A DNA stretch of 64,000 bases from Salinadaptatus halalkaliphilus (GTDB taxonomy: Archaea > Halobacteriota > Halobacteria > Halobacteriales > Natrialbaceae), in the NCBI RefSeq assembly GCF_006543045.1, contig NZ_RBZW01000055.1, positions 1 to 64,000 on the forward strand. Reading direction: 5' to 3'. Positions 8,016 to 17,483 of the stretch are shown here, piece by piece (positions within the stretch are counted from its first letter, which is position 1; the number at the start of each line of letters is the position of its first letter). The notes below the pieces were generated by a model. The model was given only the letters and a program-made list of their open reading frames with translations. It had not been told where the DNA came from and ran no database searches. A program made the position numbers and the translations under genes.

Positions 8016-9785
8016 TCACTCCTGCCAGCGGGTATCGGCAAGCGTCCGCTGGACGATATCGTTGCCGACCGCTTCGGCCAGGGTCTCGAAGCCCGCACGC
8101 TCGCCACGGTCGTCGGCGTTCGCGACGAGTCGCGAGACGATAAACTCCGGCGTCGACCGCCCGACCGTGTCGAACCGCGGTTGGTAGTCGACGAGCAACT
8201 CGAGGTCCGGATTCAAACCCTCCGCGAAGATGCCGTCGACGCGGGCTTCCGGCGGCAGCGGCTCCAGATCGTCCGCGAGGTGGGTAACGAACACCCCCAG
8301 CGCGTCGCGATCGACGGTGAGGGTGACCAGTCCGTGGAGCAGGTCGGCCGCGCTGCCGGGTTCGGTGATCGCTTCGAACTCGTCGACCAACATGAGCGTC
8401 CGTCCCTCCGTGGCAAGCGGCGGCACGACCGAGCGCAGCGTCGACTCGAGGACGCCGGCGTTGAAACTCGCGTGTCGACGGTGGAAGACGAGGGTGTCGA
8501 CGGGCGTCACCGTCGCTCGCTCGGCCGGCACCGGCAATCCCATCATCGCCAGCAGAACGACCTGACAGCAGGTCTCGAGCAGCGTCGTCTTCCCGCCGCT
8601 GTTTGCCCCCGTCAGGACGGCGACGCGCTCGTGGGCCGGCACCGAGTCGACGCCGTCGGGCGCCTCGGCGATGCCGTGGTCACCAAGCGCGTAGGTAATC
8701 GGCTGGACGGCGTCGTCGTCGGCGGCCCCGATCGTCAGATTCCGCGCGTCGACGACCGACACTGCTGGCTCGCCGTCCTCGACGAACGTCGGTCGCGTAC
8801 AGTCGTAGGCGAGCGCGAACCGGGCCAGCGAGAGCTGTAAGGCGATCTCGTCGACGGCGGTGATCGCCGCCTCGATCGGCTCCCGTTCGGCCTCGAGCGT
8901 TGTCTCGAGGTCGGTCGTCACGGTCGCCTCGTGCTCGTCGATCGCCGCGGTGAGATCACGGCGGAGGCCTCGCAACGTCTCGCGAACGAAGTCCGTCGCG
9001 TCGGTCGCGTCCGTTGGCATCGCCTCGCGAACGCGGTCGATCGTGACGGCGGTCTCGGTCACGAGGTGGTCCTCGAAGGCCTCCTGGAACTGGTCGACAT
9101 CGCGGACGCCCTCGGATCGAAGCTGGTCGATCACCTCGAGCGCGTTCGCGTCGAGATCCTCGATCGTCCCCAGCGCCGTCCGGAGTCGATCGAGTTCGTC
9201 GTCGACACCCTCCCGGACGCGTCCGTTCTCGAGGCCGGCGAGGGCATCGGCCGCCGCGGCGAGCCGTTCCCGCTCGAGGTCGGCGATCGTCTCGAAGGGG
9301 CCCGACTCGACGCCGGCGTCACACAGCGCGAGGGCGGCCTCGACCGCGGCGTGGTCGCTGCCGTCGCGGTCGTCGTATCGCTCGTAGGCCTCGAGGACGG
9401 CCTCGCGATCGTCCTCGGGAAGGGCGGCCCAGGCGTCACGGGCCGCGAGCACGTCCTCGAGGCGGTCGTCCATCGCTTCGCGGCTGGTCAGCGGCGTCAG
9501 CACGCGAATGCGATCGGCCGCTCGCTGCGTGACGGCGTGATCGACCGCCAGCTCGAGGACGTCCTTGTAGGCCGCGTGGGCGTCGCTGGTGGCCAGAATC
9601 GCCATCCCGTCGCCGCCGGTCGCGCGCCGCAGGATGCGGGTCGCTCGGCCGCGGGCGAGGCCGGCGTCGGCGAGCGCCCGTACGTCACCGGTCTCGATCG
9701 CCTGGATCGCCCGTTCGCGGCCCAATTCTTCGACAAGAAGCGCGCGCGTCTTCGGCCCGACGCCCCAGTACTCCTCGAGTCGCAT
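8016..9785 (-). CDS. MutS-family ATPase with N-terminal helix-hairpin-helix (MutS2-like)
   Basis: 589 aa. Residues 1-60 form a helix-hairpin-helix-like DNA-binding segment (VGPKTRALLVEELGRERAIQAI). A long coiled-coil/lever region spans about 100-330. The MutS-type ABC ATPase is C-terminal: Walker A GANSGGKTT at 393-401, Walker B LMLVDEFEA at about 464-472, with VFVTHLADDL as the following H-loop region. The mismatch-recognition domains of MutS1 and the Smr nuclease domain of MutS2 are absent. It probably acts on branched or recombining DNA rather than in classical mismatch repair. A true MutS is at 38024. Confidence 0.85.
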   Translation of the reverse strand: MRLEEYWGVGPKTRALLVEELGRERAIQAIETGDVRALADAGLARGRATRILRRATGGDGMAILATSDAHAAYKDVLELAVDHAVTQRAADRIRVLTPLTSREAMDDRLEDVLAARDAWAALPEDDREAVLEAYERYDDRDGSDHAAVEAALALCDAGVESGPFETIADLERERLAAAADALAGLENGRVREGVDDELDRLRTALGTIEDLDANALEVIDQLRSEGVRDVDQFQEAFEDHLVTETAVTIDRVREAMPTDATDATDFVRETLRGLRRDLTAAIDEHEATVTTDLETTLEAEREPIEAAITAVDEIALQLSLARFALAYDCTRPTFVEDGEPAVSVVDARNLTIGAADDDAVQPITYALGDHGIAEAPDGVDSVPAHERVAVLTGANSGGKTTLLETCCQVVLLAMMGLPVPAERATVTPVDTLVFHRRHASFNAGVLESTLRSVVPPLATEGRTLMLVDEFEAITEPGSAADLLHGLVTLTVDRDALGVFVTHLADDLEPLPPEARVDGIFAEGLNPDLELLVDYQPRFDTVGRSTPEFIVSRLVANADDRGERAGFETLAEAVGNDIVQRTLADTRWQE

Positions 9786-9830
9786 ACCCGTGGGTTCGAG
9801 TCAATACTCTTGAAGGTGTGCCATTCGGCT

Positions 9831-9915
9831 CATACGGATTACTGTAACGGTTTACCGGCGCACCCGCCGCCCGGGTCGCGGATACGCCGGAAATGACGGA
9901 CAGTAAACCGTCTCA
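9831..9915. repeat. dispersed palindromic element, copy A
   Basis: Left arm ATACGGATTACTGTAACGG, inner arm ACCGGCGCACCCGC, right inner arm GCGGATACGCCGGA, right arm ACAGTAAACCG. Same structure as copies at 34401, 46711, 46797, 57390, 59869 and 61411. The right end overlaps the stop codon (9913-9915) of the minus-strand MFS gene. It lies in the 127-bp gap between that stop and the start of the MutS-like gene. Confidence 0.8.
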
Positions 9916-11100
9916 CGAGCGGGCCGTGCCGGCGGCGACGGTCCAGAACGCCACGAGCGCCACGAGGAAGGTCAGCCCGATCGCGAGCGTGTAGCCGTCC
10001 GTATAGGCGATGCTCGCGGTCCCGAGTGGGGGCATTCCAAGCGATCCGATCCCCGCAGCGACGTTGAAGATCCCGACGATGGCGGTGTCCTTTTCGGGAT
10101 CGTAGATCCCCATGAGCAGCGGAATGTACAGGGTTGCACAGCCACCGAGACCGAGACCGACCAGGACGATTCCAGCGAGAAGCGCTGGCGGTTGGGGGGC
10201 GACGAACAGCGCGATGCCGAGGGCGGCACAGGCCAGCGACGCGAGGAAGGCGCGCCTCGAGCCGACGACATCCGCCACGTAGCCGCCGCCGATCCGCGAG
10301 GCGATGCTGACGCCGCCGATAAGCCCGAACGCGAACGAGGCGCCCGCCTCCGTCAGTCCGCGCGCGGCGAACAGATCGACCGCGTAGGCTGCCAGGAGCT
10401 GGTACCACGCGAACCCGGCGCCGATACCGACGAACAGCAGCTGAAACGTCCGCGTCCGCCCCAGACGGCCGAGCCACTCTCGAAGTTCGCGAAACGTCGT
10501 ACTCGAGTGGTCGGCCCACGTCGGTCGCCGACAGAGCAGTCCGGTGACGAGAAACGCGGCGGTCGTCACCGAGAGGACGAGCACGAATCCCTGCCGAACG
10601 CCGAACGCCGCGATCGCCCGCTGCCAGATCGGGGGTAACAGAAAAAGCCCGAGTCCGTTGCCGACGAAGATGAGTCCCGTCGCCGCGCCGCGGCGTCGTT
10701 CGAACCACCGCGGGACGATCGATGCCAGCAACACGAAGACGGTGCCGAGCGTGAGACCGAGTATCGAAAACACGATCGTCAGCCCGAGCAGCGAGTCGAC
10801 GAGATAGAGCGACGGAGCGATCGCAGCCGTTGCAGCCGTCGACACGAGGATCACGCCTCGAGCCGGAAGCCTGGCCGCGAAGACGCCGACGATCCCGGAG
10901 CCGATGTAGAACGTACAGAGCATGACGGCGAAGACGCCCGACAGCGCGACCGGCGAGATAGCGAAGGCGTCGCTAAACGGCTCCCGAAAGACGCCGTAGG
11001 ACAGCGGCGTGCCGAAAGTAAAAACCATCGCGACGGCACCAGCCCCGGCGACCAACCAGCTGTGAGGGCTATCGGGACGGTCTTCACGAGCAGCGTCCAC
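9913..11100 (-). CDS. major facilitator superfamily transporter
   Basis: 395 aa with twelve predicted membrane segments and a central loop (about 180-205). The first half carries PRWFERRRGAATGLIFVGNGLG and the second SRIGGGYVADVVGSRRAF, the loop 2-3/8-9 type MFS motifs. Resembles the oxalate/formate-antiporter-like and monocarboxylate-type MFS carriers common in haloarchaea; substrate unknown. Start ATG at 11100. The stop codon lies inside dispersed repeat copy A, which may form its 3' end structure. Confidence 0.85.
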   Translation of the reverse strand: MDAAREDRPDSPHSWLVAGAGAVAMVFTFGTPLSYGVFREPFSDAFAISPVALSGVFAVMLCTFYIGSGIVGVFAARLPARGVILVSTAATAAIAPSLYLVDSLLGLTIVFSILGLTLGTVFVLLASIVPRWFERRRGAATGLIFVGNGLGLFLLPPIWQRAIAAFGVRQGFVLVLSVTTAAFLVTGLLCRRPTWADHSSTTFRELREWLGRLGRTRTFQLLFVGIGAGFAWYQLLAAYAVDLFAARGLTEAGASFAFGLIGGVSIASRIGGGYVADVVGSRRAFLASLACAALGIALFVAPQPPALLAGIVLVGLGLGGCATLYIPLLMGIYDPEKDTAIVGIFNVAAGIGSLGMPPLGTASIAYTDGYTLAIGLTFLVALVAFWTVAAGTARS

Positions 11101-11289
11101 GACTGGATCTCTCGGGTGTGCGGGCGAAAGGGTTGTGATTCGGGCACGTTCGTCCGGATTCGGTCCCCTCGGTCCTGCGTCACGTCCTCGAGCGAGACGA
11201 GGAAGGCGCTGGTCCCTGAGCGAGAATGGAACGGTGTGAGTTTTCGAGCGAGAACAGCGGGTAATCCGCTCTTTGTGAACGGAACGCAG

Positions 11290-12927
11290 CTACTCCGTCT
11301 CGGAGACGAGGCTGACATCCTGGCCGGGTTCGATCGGGATGCGCTCGAGTTCGTCGCCGTCCTCGTCGTAGATGACGACGTAGTAGTCGACGGCGGGTTC
11401 GTCGGGGGCGGGCTCCTGATCGACATCGCCGACCTCCGCTACCTCGTCGGGATCGTCGCCGGCGAGGAACTCTGCGATCGCGTCGTCGCCGTGGACTTCC
11501 ACTGCGTCGCCGCTGTGGGCGTTGACGAAGACGTTCCGCGAGACGTCCGTATTGTCGATCGGGACGACCTTCGAGTGCCACCAGAGTTCGTCGTCGACGG
11601 TCACGGGGATGGGTTCGACGACCTCGAAGTCGTCGCCCCAGCCGGTCTGGGTGTCCTCGCTGCGGACGATCCCCATCGCTCGCTCGGCGCCGGTGAGCGT
11701 GTCGCCGCCGGTGCCGTAGTACTCGAACTCGCCGGTCGTCGCGTCGACGAACCAGACCTCGTCGAGGCCGCGGGTGTCTTCGCCGTAGGGTTCCATCGCG
11801 GTGACGTAGGACAGCTGTTCGCCCTCGAGGTCGACGACAAACGGCTGGCTGTTGCCGGCGCCCGAGGGCATGCCGGCGACCTCGACCTGATCTTCGTGGG
11901 CGCCGATCACGTCCATCTGGTTGACGATGCCGTTGCGGTAGCCAAGCGACTGCATCTCCCGTTCGCTCACGTCGAGGGGATAGAGACGCTGGCCCTCGAG
12001 GACCGGGTGATCCTGGGTCTCCTCGGGCGAGAGGTGTTCGATGGTGCCGTCGGTGTGGACGAGCGCGCCGCCGTCCCAGGTCGGCGTGGTGTGGGGGATC
12101 GGCGAGAAGTGCCACTCGTGGCCCGTCTTCGGATAGTACATGTAGGCGTCGCCGTCGTGGATGAATTCGACGGGATCGTCGTTGTACTGGCTCCAGAAGT
12201 GGCCCTGTTTCATGTTCCAGTCGGCCGAGCGGTGGAGCGCCATCCCCTCGCCGTAGGTAAACTCCTGATCGTCGACCGTCTCGGTCGTCCGCGTATCGAT
12301 GTTCGTCATCTCGTTCATCACGACGCCGCGCTGGTGCTCTATGAGCCGGTTGCGCAGGTCGTCGGGCTCGATGGCGTAGGACCAGGCCAGACTGCCGTCT
12401 TCCATGCGGGCAATATCGCTGTCGCCGAGTCTGTGCTGGCGATAGGAGACCGAGCCCCGCGTTTGCACGTCAGAGACATCCCGCGTGATGACGCGGGCGT
12501 TGTCCTCGTTCACTTCGGGAAACTCCTCGAGTTCGACCGCCTCGTCCATCGTCTGCTCGGCCATCGTCCGCTGCTCGAGCATGCCGGCTGGGATGCCGAC
12601 CAGCAACGCGAGCACGAGCGAGACCGCAAAGACGAAGCCGACGATCCGACCCTTCGTCGCGATCGAGTCGATCAAATCGTCGCCAAAGCGTGGCTGTAAG
12701 AACAGCGCGATCGCGGCGATGCCGGTCAGCCCGAGGACGATCGCGCCGCCGGGGCTGTAGACCATCGCGTACACCGGCCCGTGAAAGAACGGACGCAAGA
12801 CGTAGCCCACACCCACGAGTACAGCCAGGGCGGCCAGCCGTCCGAGGAAGCTCGTCGCACTCGAGGTCGTTTCGACCGATTCGGAGAGCTCGTTCAGTTT
12901 CGATTTTACGTCGTCGGGGTCGACCAT
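11290..12927 (-). CDS. haloarchaeal membrane protein of unknown function
   Basis: 545 aa. Three N-terminal membrane segments (about 28-46, 55-78, 93-118: LGRLAALAVLVGVGYVL, GGAIVLGLTGIAAIALFL, GFVFAVSLVLALLVGIPAG), then about 420 residues that should lie on one side of the membrane. The soluble part is beta-rich, with PepSY-like phrases such as DEVWFVDATTGEFEYYGTGG and NVFVNAHSGDAVEVHGDDA, and several aromatic HW/WW clusters. The C-terminus is acidic. No enzyme motif is recognised. It stands 94 bp downstream of the RND operon in the same direction, so it could be a late operon member. Confidence 0.7.
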   Translation of the reverse strand: MVDPDDVKSKLNELSESVETTSSATSFLGRLAALAVLVGVGYVLRPFFHGPVYAMVYSPGGAIVLGLTGIAAIALFLQPRFGDDLIDSIATKGRIVGFVFAVSLVLALLVGIPAGMLEQRTMAEQTMDEAVELEEFPEVNEDNARVITRDVSDVQTRGSVSYRQHRLGDSDIARMEDGSLAWSYAIEPDDLRNRLIEHQRGVVMNEMTNIDTRTTETVDDQEFTYGEGMALHRSADWNMKQGHFWSQYNDDPVEFIHDGDAYMYYPKTGHEWHFSPIPHTTPTWDGGALVHTDGTIEHLSPEETQDHPVLEGQRLYPLDVSEREMQSLGYRNGIVNQMDVIGAHEDQVEVAGMPSGAGNSQPFVVDLEGEQLSYVTAMEPYGEDTRGLDEVWFVDATTGEFEYYGTGGDTLTGAERAMGIVRSEDTQTGWGDDFEVVEPIPVTVDDELWWHSKVVPIDNTDVSRNVFVNAHSGDAVEVHGDDAIAEFLAGDDPDEVAEVGDVDQEPAPDEPAVDYYVVIYDEDGDELERIPIEPGQDVSLVSETE

Positions 12928-13021
12928 TCAACGGTTCGTACGTCGGGGGTCGAACATGCTTGAACGCTTCGAGGTTCGTCCACCATCGACGATGTCCGGT
13001 TTCACTCGCCACGCGACGCCC

Positions 13022-15619
13022 TCAACGCCCCGGAAGACGCCCTCGCAAGTCGTACTGGGTCTCGAGGCGGTCCCAGACGACGACCGTCGAGGGGACCACG
13101 AGCAGCGAGGTGAGCCAGGCGTAGAAGACCCCGAGTGCGAGCAGGATACCGAACTCCATGATCAGCGGGATCAAGGCGACGTACAGGACGCCCAGCCCAC
13201 AGACCGTCGTGAGCATGCTGCCGGTGAGCGCGCCGCCGGTTCCCTGGACGGTCGTCAGCAGGGCTTGCTCGATGTCCTTGCCGGTCTCGAACTCGTCGAC
13301 GAACCGGTGCATGAAGTGAACGGTATAATCCACCCCGAGGCCGATCGAGACCGAGAGGATCGGCGCGTTGATCGGGCTCAACGGTACGTCGAAGTACCGC
13401 ATCGAACCCGCGAGCAGGGCGACGGTCACGAGGACGGGCACGACGTTGATCACGCCGTAAATCGCTCGCCCCTCGAGCCACCAGTACGAGACCACGAGAA
13501 AGACCGTCGTCAGAACGAACGCGACGATCAGGCTGTTGATCGACGACTCGAGGGTGTCGTCGATGACGGCCTCGAAGATGACGAGTTGGCCCGTCGCGGT
13601 CGCATCGAGGGCCATCTCGTCGGCGAGTTCCTCGGCGGCGGCGACGGCTTCTTCCTGTTCGGCGTCGACATCGACCTGGACCGTCATTCGCGTGGCGGTT
13701 CGGTCGGTCGTCAGCTGGTTGGCCGCCTCGTCGCCGGCAGCGGAGTCGAACAGTTCGTCGTAGACCGCATCGACGTTCCGATCGGGAATGCCGTCGCCGC
13801 TCGAGTCGTGGCGTCTGACCGTCTCGTCGAACTCGGGATCGGCGGCGGCTTGCGAGTCGACGACGTCGATGATCGTGTCGGCGTCGGCTTGTCGGCCGTC
13901 GGTTTCGAACGCGTCGTCGGGGTCGTCGAGTGCGCGGTCGATCGCCGTGAGTCCGCGATCGGAGCGCAACTCCCTGTCCTCGACGTATATCGTTACGGAG
14001 TCCTGAAAGCCCTGTTCGAAGTCCTCCTCCATGTAGTCGAGAAACGTCAGGAACGTGTAGTCACCGGGTGCAAGCGGGCCGGGGAGGGCCTCGTACTGCT
14101 CGAGGCGCTCGTCTTCGGGGAAAAACGCCTCGTTGTCGAACTCGGTGTCGACGCCGGTACCGTAGGCGCCGGCGCCCAGGCCGACGAGTAATATCCCAAC
14201 GAGAAATAGGACGGGGGCGATCTGGGCGATTCGAACGCCGACGGGGAGTACTCGGCCGAGAAGCGAGTCCTCGCTGCCAAGCGGCGTCGTCCCGAAACGG
14301 GGGAACCGCGTTCCCTCGCGCAGGCGGTCGAAACCCACCTTCCCGGCCGGGAGGAAGACGCCGAAGATGAGGAAGGTAAAGATCATCCCGAAGGCGGCGA
14401 CGATGCCGAACTGCTGGAGTCCGTCCATCGAACTCACGAGATTCGCCGCGAAACTGAAGACGGTCGTCAGCGTGACGATCAGAAACGCCGTCGTCAGCTG
14501 TGTGGTCGTGATCCCCATCGAGTCACCGATCGACGCACCCGTAGCCCGCTCCTCGCGATAGCGGTTGATGATGTGGATACCGAAGTCGATCCCGACGGCC
14601 AAAAGCAGCGGGAAGACGACGACCAGCGAGTCCGAAAACGGAATGTTCGCGATGCCCATGAAGCCGAACGTCCAGATCAACGTCATCACGAGCGCGGCCA
14701 ACCCGAGACCGAGGTCGATCGGATCGCGGTAGGCAACCAAGAGGAAGAACATGATCAGCAGTATCGCCGCCGGGAAGACGACGATCGCGGTGTCGGTGGT
14801 CAACTGGATGGTTTCCTCTTGGAGGATCGCATCACCGAAGATGAGGACGTTCTCCCCGGTGTCGAAGCCGTCGATATCGTCGGCGATCGCCTCGGTTTCG
14901 AACTGGTACTGGGCGTGGTTGCTCGTATCCGCCATCGGCGGCGTATCGTAGGTGATCGCCATCTGGGCGACGCTCGCCGAGGCCGATTCGCGCGTAAAGT
15001 CCGTACTCACCGGCAGTCCCGCCTGCTCGTCGGCCTCGACGATCGCCGCCTCGAGCTGGCGATTCGATGCCCGCTCGACGGCCCGGTACTGCTGTTCGGC
15101 CGTCGTCGCGTTTTCCTCGAGTTGCTGGGCGGTCAGCGAGGCCGGACTCGTCGTCGAACTGACCCGCAGCCCGTCGGTTTGCTCGACACGATCCTGCAAC
15201 TCGAGCATCCGTAACAGGTTCGGCTTCGAGAGGACGTTGCGCTCGTCTTCGATCAGCAGCTGGGCGCTAGTCCCGCCGCTATCGCGGGTCTGGCGATCGA
15301 AGTTTTCCTGCATGTCGTCGAACGCTTCTTGGGCAGGTGAGTCCTCGGTGAACTGGTCGGCGCCGCCGTCTTCTTGTCCGCCACCGCCGAGGCCGGCAGC
15401 GCCGAGGAACAGTCCCGTGAGGACCAGAAAGACGACGACCACGGTCCAGGGCCGGTTCGTAATTAGCGGGTTTACTCGCCGAGTGAACGGATCGTCGCCG
15501 TGGTCGTCGTCACCGCTTCGAATGGTCTCGTCGGGCGTTCGGTCGTCGGCGTCTTCGGATGACGGGGCGCTCGAGTCGCCGTCGGATTCGTAGCCAAAGA
15601 GCCGATCAGGATCGGTCAT
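13022..15619 (-). CDS. RND/MMPL-family membrane exporter
   Basis: 865 aa. An acidic N-terminal tail of about 50 residues is followed by the duplicated RND plan: TM1 (WTVVVVFLVLTGLFLGAAG), a large extracytoplasmic loop, five TMs including GIDFGIHIINRYREER, then a second TM (VLFLVGILLVGLGAGAYG), second loop and five TMs including GLGVDYTVHFMHRFVDE. The paired GIDFGIH/GLGVDYTVH segments hold the Asp residues of the proton path in MMPL/HpnN-type transporters. Starts 9 bp after the end of the secreted NEW3-domain gene, so the two are one operon. Probably exports a lipid or hydrophobic compound. Confidence 0.85.
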   Translation of the reverse strand: MTDPDRLFGYESDGDSSAPSSEDADDRTPDETIRSGDDDHGDDPFTRRVNPLITNRPWTVVVVFLVLTGLFLGAAGLGGGGQEDGGADQFTEDSPAQEAFDDMQENFDRQTRDSGGTSAQLLIEDERNVLSKPNLLRMLELQDRVEQTDGLRVSSTTSPASLTAQQLEENATTAEQQYRAVERASNRQLEAAIVEADEQAGLPVSTDFTRESASASVAQMAITYDTPPMADTSNHAQYQFETEAIADDIDGFDTGENVLIFGDAILQEETIQLTTDTAIVVFPAAILLIMFFLLVAYRDPIDLGLGLAALVMTLIWTFGFMGIANIPFSDSLVVVFPLLLAVGIDFGIHIINRYREERATGASIGDSMGITTTQLTTAFLIVTLTTVFSFAANLVSSMDGLQQFGIVAAFGMIFTFLIFGVFLPAGKVGFDRLREGTRFPRFGTTPLGSEDSLLGRVLPVGVRIAQIAPVLFLVGILLVGLGAGAYGTGVDTEFDNEAFFPEDERLEQYEALPGPLAPGDYTFLTFLDYMEEDFEQGFQDSVTIYVEDRELRSDRGLTAIDRALDDPDDAFETDGRQADADTIIDVVDSQAAADPEFDETVRRHDSSGDGIPDRNVDAVYDELFDSAAGDEAANQLTTDRTATRMTVQVDVDAEQEEAVAAAEELADEMALDATATGQLVIFEAVIDDTLESSINSLIVAFVLTTVFLVVSYWWLEGRAIYGVINVVPVLVTVALLAGSMRYFDVPLSPINAPILSVSIGLGVDYTVHFMHRFVDEFETGKDIEQALLTTVQGTGGALTGSMLTTVCGLGVLYVALIPLIMEFGILLALGVFYAWLTSLLVVPSTVVVWDRLETQYDLRGRLPGR

Positions 15620-15628
15620 CGATTCGGC

Positions 15629-17266
15629 TCACCGTCGCCGCCACCACAGCGTGCCGGCGATGCCGATCACGGTGGCCAGTGCCATCAGCCGGACGACGAT
15701 ACCGCCGATGCCGATTCCACCGTCGTCCTCGCCGGGTTCGACCTCGATCGGATGCTGGTAGACGTCCGACAGCACCGTCTCGCCGCGTTCGGTATCGTAC
15801 TCGAAGTCGAGTTCGACCGGGTGGGTTTCGGTCGGCGCGTTCGGCGCCGCCTGAACGTCGAAGGTGAGTTCGGCGGACTCGCCGGGCGCGAGTTCGTCGA
15901 CGTAGGCTTCGTCGTTGATCGTCGCCAGCGGGCTATCGGTGTACAACATCGCGTCGATGTTCGACAGCGTCTCCTCGCGCTCGTTGGTGATCTCGAGGGT
16001 AAACTCGCTCGAGTCACCCTGTTGGACCGAGATGCCGTCGCCGAGCAGCGAGAACTCGTCGGCGTGGTCGTCGATGACGACGCGTTCGGAGATGGGACCG
16101 TCGGTCAGGGTCGATCGATCGCCGGCGGTGTACTCGACGCTGAATCGAAGTTGCCGTGGACCGGCGTCGGCTTGGCCGCTGACATCCGTCGGATACCGAA
16201 ACGCGGCCCTCTCGCCGGGTTCGATCTCGGGGAGAGCATAGCGGGTATCCTCGACGAACAGCGACTCGGACATCGGCTCGACGATCAACACGGCGTCGTC
16301 GACCGTCCGTGGCCCCTCGTTGGTGATCTCGCCGGCGACCGTGCCGTCGTAGCCGACCGCGAGCGTGTCCTCGAGCGCGGTGATCGAGAACGTTTGTTCG
16401 GGTGCCGGGGCGAGGGTGGCCATCTCCGGGATCGCCTCCCGTTCGACGCCGGCGCTGTCGCGGTAGGTAACCGCGACATCGAGCGGTTTCGCGCCGCCGC
16501 TTGCGGCCTCGTCGATGGCGACATCGACGGTAACCGTTTCGGACTCGCCGGCCTCGAGGTCGCCAAGCACTGCATCGGCGGCCTCGCCGTCGACGGTGAC
16601 GCCGCCACCGCCGGTGATCGTCGCGCGAGCCTGGGAGGCGGTTTCGGAGCCGACGTTTTCGATCTCGAGGGTTGCCGGTCCGTCGCCGCCCGGTTCGACC
16701 TCGGTGTCGACCTCGCCGATATCGAACCGGGGTTCGTTGGGGACCTCGATCGTCAGCGTCACGAGGTCGCGACCGCTCCGGTCGTAGACGACGCCGGAAC
16801 CCGAGACCTGGCGCGTGTAATCGTAGCTGAGTTCGACCGTAATATCGTGTTCGCCGGGTTCGAGGTCCTCTGGCGCGGCGATTCGTTGGGTCGTCGTCTG
16901 GCTCTGGCCTTCGGTGACCGAGCCGAGACTTGCCGTGCCGGATTTGACGTCGAAGGGACCCTCGTCGACGATCTCGACGCTCGTCCCGCGGGCGGTCGTC
17001 ACCCGGTCGCGGTCGGTGCCGAGGCTGAGGTCGCCGTTGTTGTGGACCTGAATCTCGAGGCTCGCTTCGGTCCCGGCCCCGAGTTCGGGCTCGGGGAGGA
17101 ACGCGTCCAGATCGGGCTCGCCGCGAGTCAGTTCACCGGAGCTGCCGGAGCCGAGATCCTGGCCGGCGACGGCAGGCCCACCGGCAGTCAGTCCGACGAG
17201 CGCAACGACGAGGACGGCGAGTGTTCGAACTGATCGTCGGTCAACGGCCACCGACGGCACCCCCAC
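15629..17266 (-). CDS. exported membrane-anchored protein with NEW3/CARDB-like repeats (COG1361 type)
   Basis: 545 aa. Signal peptide at the N-terminus (RTLAVLVVALVGLTAGGPAVAG), about four Ig-like beta-sandwich repeats marked by phrases such as LEPGEHDITVELSY, GDGPATLEIENVGSETAS, LEITNEREETLSNIDAML and LAPGESAELTFDV, then a C-terminal TM (IVVRLMALATVIGIAGTLWW) ending in RRR. It probably sits outside the cell as partner of the adjacent RND exporter. The listed start is GTG; other GTG codons within ten residues are possible. Divergent from tetR, with a likely operator in between. Confidence 0.8.
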   Translation of the reverse strand: MGVPSVAVDRRSVRTLAVLVVALVGLTAGGPAVAGQDLGSGSSGELTRGEPDLDAFLPEPELGAGTEASLEIQVHNNGDLSLGTDRDRVTTARGTSVEIVDEGPFDVKSGTASLGSVTEGQSQTTTQRIAAPEDLEPGEHDITVELSYDYTRQVSGSGVVYDRSGRDLVTLTIEVPNEPRFDIGEVDTEVEPGGDGPATLEIENVGSETASQARATITGGGGVTVDGEAADAVLGDLEAGESETVTVDVAIDEAASGGAKPLDVAVTYRDSAGVEREAIPEMATLAPAPEQTFSITALEDTLAVGYDGTVAGEITNEGPRTVDDAVLIVEPMSESLFVEDTRYALPEIEPGERAAFRYPTDVSGQADAGPRQLRFSVEYTAGDRSTLTDGPISERVVIDDHADEFSLLGDGISVQQGDSSEFTLEITNEREETLSNIDAMLYTDSPLATINDEAYVDELAPGESAELTFDVQAAPNAPTETHPVELDFEYDTERGETVLSDVYQHPIEVEPGEDDGGIGIGGIVVRLMALATVIGIAGTLWWRRR

Positions 17267-17395
17267 CGGAGTGTCTGCTGGCGATCGAGCGCCTGACGGG
17301 GACCAATCGCCCGGTCGAGATCGACCGACCGAACGTATCAGGAACGATCTCGTTCATTGTCGGCTACTGTGTTGGCCTTCCTATAGCTTTTGTGA

Positions 17396-17411
17396 TTGAC
17401 TATTCAGTCAA
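17396..17411. promoter_or_regulatory. perfect palindrome, likely TetR operator
   Basis: TTGACTATTCAGTCAA: 6-bp arms TTGACT/AGTCAA with a 4-bp spacer. It lies in the intergenic region between the divergent tetR gene (start 17484) and the RND-exporter operon (start near 17266), next to a TATA-like CTATAGC at 17381. Palindromes of this size and position are normal TetR/AcrR binding sites. Regulation of both transcripts is inferred. Confidence 0.55.
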
Positions 17412-17483
17412 GACGTTTTTGCTCGTCCGTCACGTGGCGTGCTGTATGGGGCAACCACACGGTCGGCCTGCGGAGGCCCAGGT

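Noticed and set aside
11062-12699. 545-codon plus-strand frame over the 545-aa membrane protein gene
   Set aside because: Low-complexity valine/aspartate sequence without membrane segments or motifs; the minus-strand gene has TMs and normal codon use.
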